Below, piece after piece: positions 8,008 to 10,644 of a stretch of 10,644 nucleotides of DNA. The first letter of the stretch is position 1. Each line of letters opens with the position of its first letter. The notes beneath the pieces are model-generated. The model saw only the letters and a list, made by a program, of their open reading frames with translations. It searched no databases and had not been told where the DNA came from. The position numbers and the translations under genes are program-made. The DNA is from Competibacteraceae bacterium UBA2788 (GTDB taxonomy: Bacteria > Pseudomonadota > Gammaproteobacteria > Competibacterales > Competibacteraceae): the NCBI GenBank assembly GCA_002352185.1, contig DEHY01000086.1:1-10644 (forward strand), in the 5' to 3' direction.

Positions 8008-8011
8008 CCTC
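8008..8011 (-). promoter_or_regulatory. Ribosome-binding site GAGG that fixes the start of the 157-aa gene
   Basis: GAGG lies 8 bases before the ATG at 7999, in the 25-base gap after the TAA of the 429-aa gene. It is the main reason for choosing 7999 over the in-frame ATG at 8119. Confidence 0.75.
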
Positions 8012-8024
8012 GTTCGTCGTTCGA

Positions 8025-9314
8025 TTAAAGGCCGTTGCGATGCTGCGTGGTGATGGGCATGGGGGTGCGGGGAGAACATGGAGACGGTCGGATCGCGCCC
8101 TGCTGTGCGACCAAAACATACTCGGAGCCTTGCCAGGAGAAGCGGGCCGCCGTGGCGACCTCGCGCAGCGCGGGCAATAGCCGATCCGCCGTCAGTTCGC
8201 GGAACGGGGTGGCGGCGCACAGCCCCCGCTGAGTCCAGAACGCCACGTCCCCGGCGTCCAGAGTCACGGCGGCGTGCGCCGGCGCGCCATACGCCGCCAG
8301 TTGCATCAGCTTGCCGTTGACCCGTTCGTAGATCGCCGTCTCGGTGCCGATGACCAGCGCCGCCCCCAGGTCGCGGCGCGCCGGCGTCCAGGCCAGCAGG
8401 GTGACCCGGCCGGGGATCATCAAAAACTCGGACGTGAGCGGAAACCAGTGCGGATAGTCCGGGCGACTGAAGAACAGGGTGGTGCGATCCTGCTGCGGCT
8501 CCCACACCCCGACCACCACTTGATTGCCCGCAACGCCCAGCACCTGACCGACTGGCGGCGGGTAGCAGTCCAGACTGCGCAGCGGGAGGGACAGCCCGAC
8601 GAAATCGCGCACCGCGCCCAGCGTGAAGGGGGTCGTGGTCGTGGCGTATTCGAGCAGCTCGGCGCTGTCCGGGGCGCCCAGGTAGACCCGCGTCGCATAC
8701 CCGGCCAAAACGGGCGGGGCGACCGTGATCCCGCCATACCCGGTCAGAGTCACCGTGGCGAAGGCGGCGCAGCCGCCCACCCGTCCGTCCTCGGCGACGT
8801 AGACGGCAGCGGCCAGGTAGGTGGCCGCCGGCAGCGTTCCGGTCGTGGTCCCCAGCGTGGGCGGCGGGCACAGCGGAATCCCCCACGGCACCACCCGATC
8901 CGGATAAATCGCCCACTGCGCCGAGGTGGACTGCGACTGGCAGAAGGTCACCGACCCGAACTGCATCCAGCGAAACGGCGCGCCGATAAACCCGGTCGCC
9001 AGCGCCGCCGTCTCGCCCGTCGGCCCCAGCGCCAGCAACCGATCCGCAGCGTCCACCACCCACAGCGTATTCGGACCGGCGGCAAAGGCGTCCTTGACCC
9101 CGGCCCGCACTGCCGCATAGCCCGGACGGCGCACATAGAACCGGGCGTCGTCGCACAGGACGTTATCGGCCTGAAGCGCCCATTCCGGCCCTAACCGGGT
9201 CGGGTCGAGGCGCTGGTTCAGGCCATGGAATTGCGTGACCTGCGTCGGGTCGTTGGGCGGCGAGGGCCTTGCCGCGCCGGGGGCGTTCGGCTCAACGGTG
9301 GCGGACGGAACCAT
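8025..9314 (-). CDS. 429-aa tail nozzle / stabilisation-type phage protein
   Basis: Residues 1-25 are a Pro/Ala-rich leader. The typical opening follows: FHGLNQRLDPTRLGPEWALQ (29-48) then ADNVLCDDARFYVRRPGY (49-66), meaning 'this many new, named values' at the start of a beta-propeller-like body. The body has repeated four-strand patterns (TLWVVDAADRLLALG, 83-97; ATYLAAAVYVAEDGRVGGCA, 164-183). The strongest part is TTLFFSRPDYPHWFPL (278-293), then LAWTPARRDLGAALVIGTET (307-326), AIYERVNG and DVAFWTQRGLC (356-366). This pattern is typical of phage proteins related to tail nozzle or head-closure proteins such as P22 gp10, which extend the portal channel. Placement soon after the adaptor gene supports it. 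The only Shine-Dalgarno candidate is a weak GAG 8 bases before the ATG. A general beta-propeller virion protein is the alternative. Confidence 0.75.
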   Translation of the reverse strand: MVPSATVEPNAPGAARPSPPNDPTQVTQFHGLNQRLDPTRLGPEWALQADNVLCDDARFYVRRPGYAAVRAGVKDAFAAGPNTLWVVDAADRLLALGPTGETAALATGFIGAPFRWMQFGSVTFCQSQSTSAQWAIYPDRVVPWGIPLCPPPTLGTTTGTLPAATYLAAAVYVAEDGRVGGCAAFATVTLTGYGGITVAPPVLAGYATRVYLGAPDSAELLEYATTTTPFTLGAVRDFVGLSLPLRSLDCYPPPVGQVLGVAGNQVVVGVWEPQQDRTTLFFSRPDYPHWFPLTSEFLMIPGRVTLLAWTPARRDLGAALVIGTETAIYERVNGKLMQLAAYGAPAHAAVTLDAGDVAFWTQRGLCAATPFRELTADRLLPALREVATAARFSWQGSEYVLVAQQGAIRPSPCSPRTPMPITTQHRNGL

Positions 9315-9332
9315 GGGAACGACTCTAGGACT

Positions 9333-9752
9333 CTAGGGCTTCAGGGTTTTCAGCAGTTCCAGCGCCCAGCCGACGGCGGCCAGCGCCACCGTCCCGCTCG
9401 CGCCGGCCAGCGCCCAGAACAGGCGTTCCAGCCCGGTAATGCGAGCGGCATGGGCGCTGACCCGATCCGCGAGGGTTTGAAACAGCGACCGCTCCTGCGC
9501 TTCGTCCTCGACATGGGCGACGAAGCGGGCCGAGAACTCGGTGAGTTTTTCAATGATCGAATTCTGGGCGACTTGCACCGCCAGCGTTTGCTGGCGCGCC
9601 GTGCGGGCCTCGTCGCCCAGGTGCTGGATCACCGATTCCATGCGCGCCAGCCGTTCCAGCATCTCGCAAATCTGCGCTCGATCCTGCCTTGCATTCTCCG
9701 CAAGGGCTTGATCCATGCGCCGGCGCAGAGACGCGGCGTCTTCGGTCGTCAT
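9333..9752 (-). CDS. 139-aa coiled-coil protein with one C-terminal membrane helix (XhlA-like)
   Basis: Starts at the ATG at 9752 with a strong GGAGG site five bases upstream. Residues about 5-110 are highly charged and helical with heptad-like spacing of Leu, Ile and Met (RMDQALAENARQDRAQ, ICEMLERLARMESVIQHL, LTEFSARFVAHVEDEAQ). Residues about 111-131 (LFWALAGASGTVALAAVGWAL) form one hydrophobic helix, followed by a short basic tail LLKTLKP. A cytoplasmic coiled coil ahead of a C-terminal membrane anchor is the layout of XhlA/haemolysin-type phage proteins, which act with holins at the inner membrane during lysis. Here the gene sits between adaptor and nozzle genes rather than in a lysis cassette, so a part in DNA ejection or membrane docking is also possible. 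No holin or endolysin is visible next to it. Confidence 0.75.
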   Translation of the reverse strand: MTTEDAASLRRRMDQALAENARQDRAQICEMLERLARMESVIQHLGDEARTARQQTLAVQVAQNSIIEKLTEFSARFVAHVEDEAQERSLFQTLADRVSAHAARITGLERLFWALAGASGTVALAAVGWALELLKTLKP

Positions 9753-9757
9753 GGCGG

Positions 9758-9762
9758 CCTCC
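9758..9762 (-). promoter_or_regulatory. Strong ribosome-binding site GGAGG of the 139-aa gene
   Basis: GGAGG lies five bases before the ATG at 9752, in the 16-base gap after the adaptor gene. It is the strongest Shine-Dalgarno match in the window and suggests high or independent translation of this small protein. Confidence 0.8.
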
Positions 9763-9768
9763 GCAACG

Positions 9769-10542
9769 TTAAAAAAGGATCGCCCGCACCACCGCCGGGC
9801 GGCGGTCGCGCTGTTGACGCTGGGCGCGAATGGACGGGCGCGGCCCGAAATCCCGCTCGAACCGCGCCCGATAGTCGGCGCTCACGGCGGCGTTGGCCGT
9901 CTCGGAATCCGCTTTGGCGTAGGCTTCGGCGCACACCCAGTTCAGCAGCCGCCCGTGCCAGATCGGGGCAATCTCCGGGGTCATCGTCCAGATTTCCGCT
10001 GCCGCCCGCACCTGGGCGATGGACCAGATCGCCGGCGCGCCGGTCCAGATCGTCGCCCCCAGCGGGGCCAGCGGTCGCCGAATCACCCGCAGCCGCAGCG
10101 TGTCGGGCGCGACCGGGATCGGCGTCAGCACCAGGCGCGATCCGTCCAGACAGTAGGATCGGGGCGTACCGGCAAGGCGATCCCAGCCCGGCCTGCGCGC
10201 ATCGAGCGCATCCGGCGCGGCCCGCAGCAACGGGTCGGGCTGCGATTCCAGTTGGGCGCGGGTCACGTCGATCACCCACGGCGACAGCGGCAGTTCGGCG
10301 ACGCCGGGCGCGACCGGCAGCCGGGCGACATGCGGCGTCGTGTCGTCCACCAGCAGCCGCGCCCGCAGACAGGCTTCGTCTTCGGCGTCGGCCAGCCACT
10401 GGATCAAGTCGGCGTTGCGCCACCGGCAGCCCCGATCCTCAAACTGCCAGAAGTAGGCAAACCCCGGCGGCGCGGCTCCGGTATGGCCGCCGGTATCGGC
10501 CAGTTGCCCGCGCGCGGCGGCGAGCAGCTCCAGTAGCGTCAT
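9769..10542 (-). CDS. 257-aa head-tail adaptor (connector) protein, gp6/DUF6682-like
   Basis: Starts at the ATG at 10542, overlapping the upstream stop as ATGA, and ends at the TAA at 9771-9769. The helical N-terminus has WRNADLIQWLADAEDEACLR (41-60), the pattern of phage adaptor proteins in which a helix with Trp/Leu/Asp-Ala docks on the portal. A beta part follows (TPHVARLPVAPGVAELPL, 69-86; VIDVTRAQLES, 90-100). Then come a Trp-containing stretch with GTPRSYCLDGSRLVLTPIPV (125-144) and LRLRVIRRPLAPL (149-161), typical of these adaptors. The C-terminal third is helical (IWHGRLLNWVCAEAYAKAD, 194-212) and ends in a basic tail. Such proteins form a ring under the portal and join it to the tail or nozzle. 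The nozzle-type gene two positions downstream agrees. Family assignment is from remembered patterns only. Confidence 0.78.
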   Translation of the reverse strand: MTLLELLAAARGQLADTGGHTGAAPPGFAYFWQFEDRGCRWRNADLIQWLADAEDEACLRARLLVDDTTPHVARLPVAPGVAELPLSPWVIDVTRAQLESQPDPLLRAAPDALDARRPGWDRLAGTPRSYCLDGSRLVLTPIPVAPDTLRLRVIRRPLAPLGATIWTGAPAIWSIAQVRAAAEIWTMTPEIAPIWHGRLLNWVCAEAYAKADSETANAAVSADYRARFERDFGPRPSIRAQRQQRDRRPAVVRAILF

Positions 10543-10644
10543 CGGTCGTTGAACCCGGGATCGGCGTCGGGCGCGGCGCGCTCGTCCAGGCCGGGCGCGG
10601 TGCGATGGCCGGGCGGGATGTCCACACGCAACGGCCCCGGCAGG
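10539..10644 (-). CDS. C-terminal fragment of an upstream phage gene, start beyond window
   Basis: The last 34 codons and the TGA (10541-10539) of a gene entering from the right edge. The tail begins LPGPLRVDIPPGHRTAPGL and ends DPGFNDR; it is Pro- and Asp-rich, hydrophilic and probably disordered. Its TGA overlaps the adaptor ATG by four bases, which makes the frame convincing. It is too short to identify. In this position phages usually carry a capsid, portal-accessory or small head protein. Confidence 0.6.
   Translation of the reverse strand, partial: LPGPLRVDIPPGHRTAPGLDERAAPDADPGFNDR

Noticed and set aside
7915..9156. A 413-codon open frame on the minus strand, in another frame across the nozzle-like gene
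   Set aside because: Its translation is dominated by Arg, Gly and Ala, as expected from reading high-GC coding DNA out of frame, and it covers the well-supported 429-aa gene.
8274..9194. A 306-codon plus-strand open frame opposite the nozzle-like gene
   Set aside because: Arg/Gln/His/Pro-rich antisense composition, no ribosome-binding site or family pattern, and a strong gene on the other strand.
1..10644. Diversity-generating retroelement, CRISPR array, tRNA, attachment site or insertion sequence
   Set aside because: I looked for reverse-transcriptase motifs, regularly spaced repeats, tRNA-like segments and terminal inverted repeats and saw none. The repeats present are in-frame protein repeats.

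Overview
The window is a run of bacteriophage (or prophage) virion structural genes, all read from the minus strand, so the order of transcription is right to left. No host gene, integrase, tRNA, CRISPR array or insertion sequence is visible. Base composition is high in G+C: hand counts of 60-base rows give about 70-80% in the right third and lower in the middle. The protein families point to a phage of a high-GC proteobacterium (beta or gamma). That host assignment is inference from protein style, not from a marker gene. Nothing here shows whether the phage is free or integrated.

Layout in transcription order: (1) the last 34 codons of an unidentified gene (10539-10644); (2) a head-tail adaptor-like protein of 257 aa (9769-10542); (3) a 139-aa coiled-coil protein with one C-terminal membrane helix, resembling XhlA (9333-9752); (4) a 429-aa tail nozzle/stabilisation-type beta protein (8025-9314); (5) a 157-aa small virion protein of a family common in phages (7526-7999); (6) an unrecognised 990-aa protein of clearly lower G+C (4554-7526); (7) a 137-aa small phage protein (4139-4552); (8) a 295-aa phage protein (3248-4135); (9) a 179-aa protein with an internal 15-residue duplication and a carboxypeptidase-regulatory-like beta domain (2709-3248); (10) a gene of at least 904 codons (1-2712, running off the left edge) with three SPRY-like domains joined by roughly 20-residue beta repeats.

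The genes are packed as one translational unit. Five of the nine junctions overlap or touch (ATGA, TAATG, or a 1-base gap); the others are gaps of 3, 16, 18 and 25 bases. No promoter or convincing terminator lies inside, so transcription must enter from the right. The right part builds the portal-tail connector. The left part is the usual place for outward-facing tail proteins, and the SPRY gene and the 990-aa gene are the best candidates there for adhesion or specificity. No tape-measure, sheath or major tail-tube gene is seen, which favours a short-tailed virion. The most noteworthy items are the tandem-SPRY protein, the low-GC 990-aa orphan, and the near-perfect 45-base in-frame duplication.
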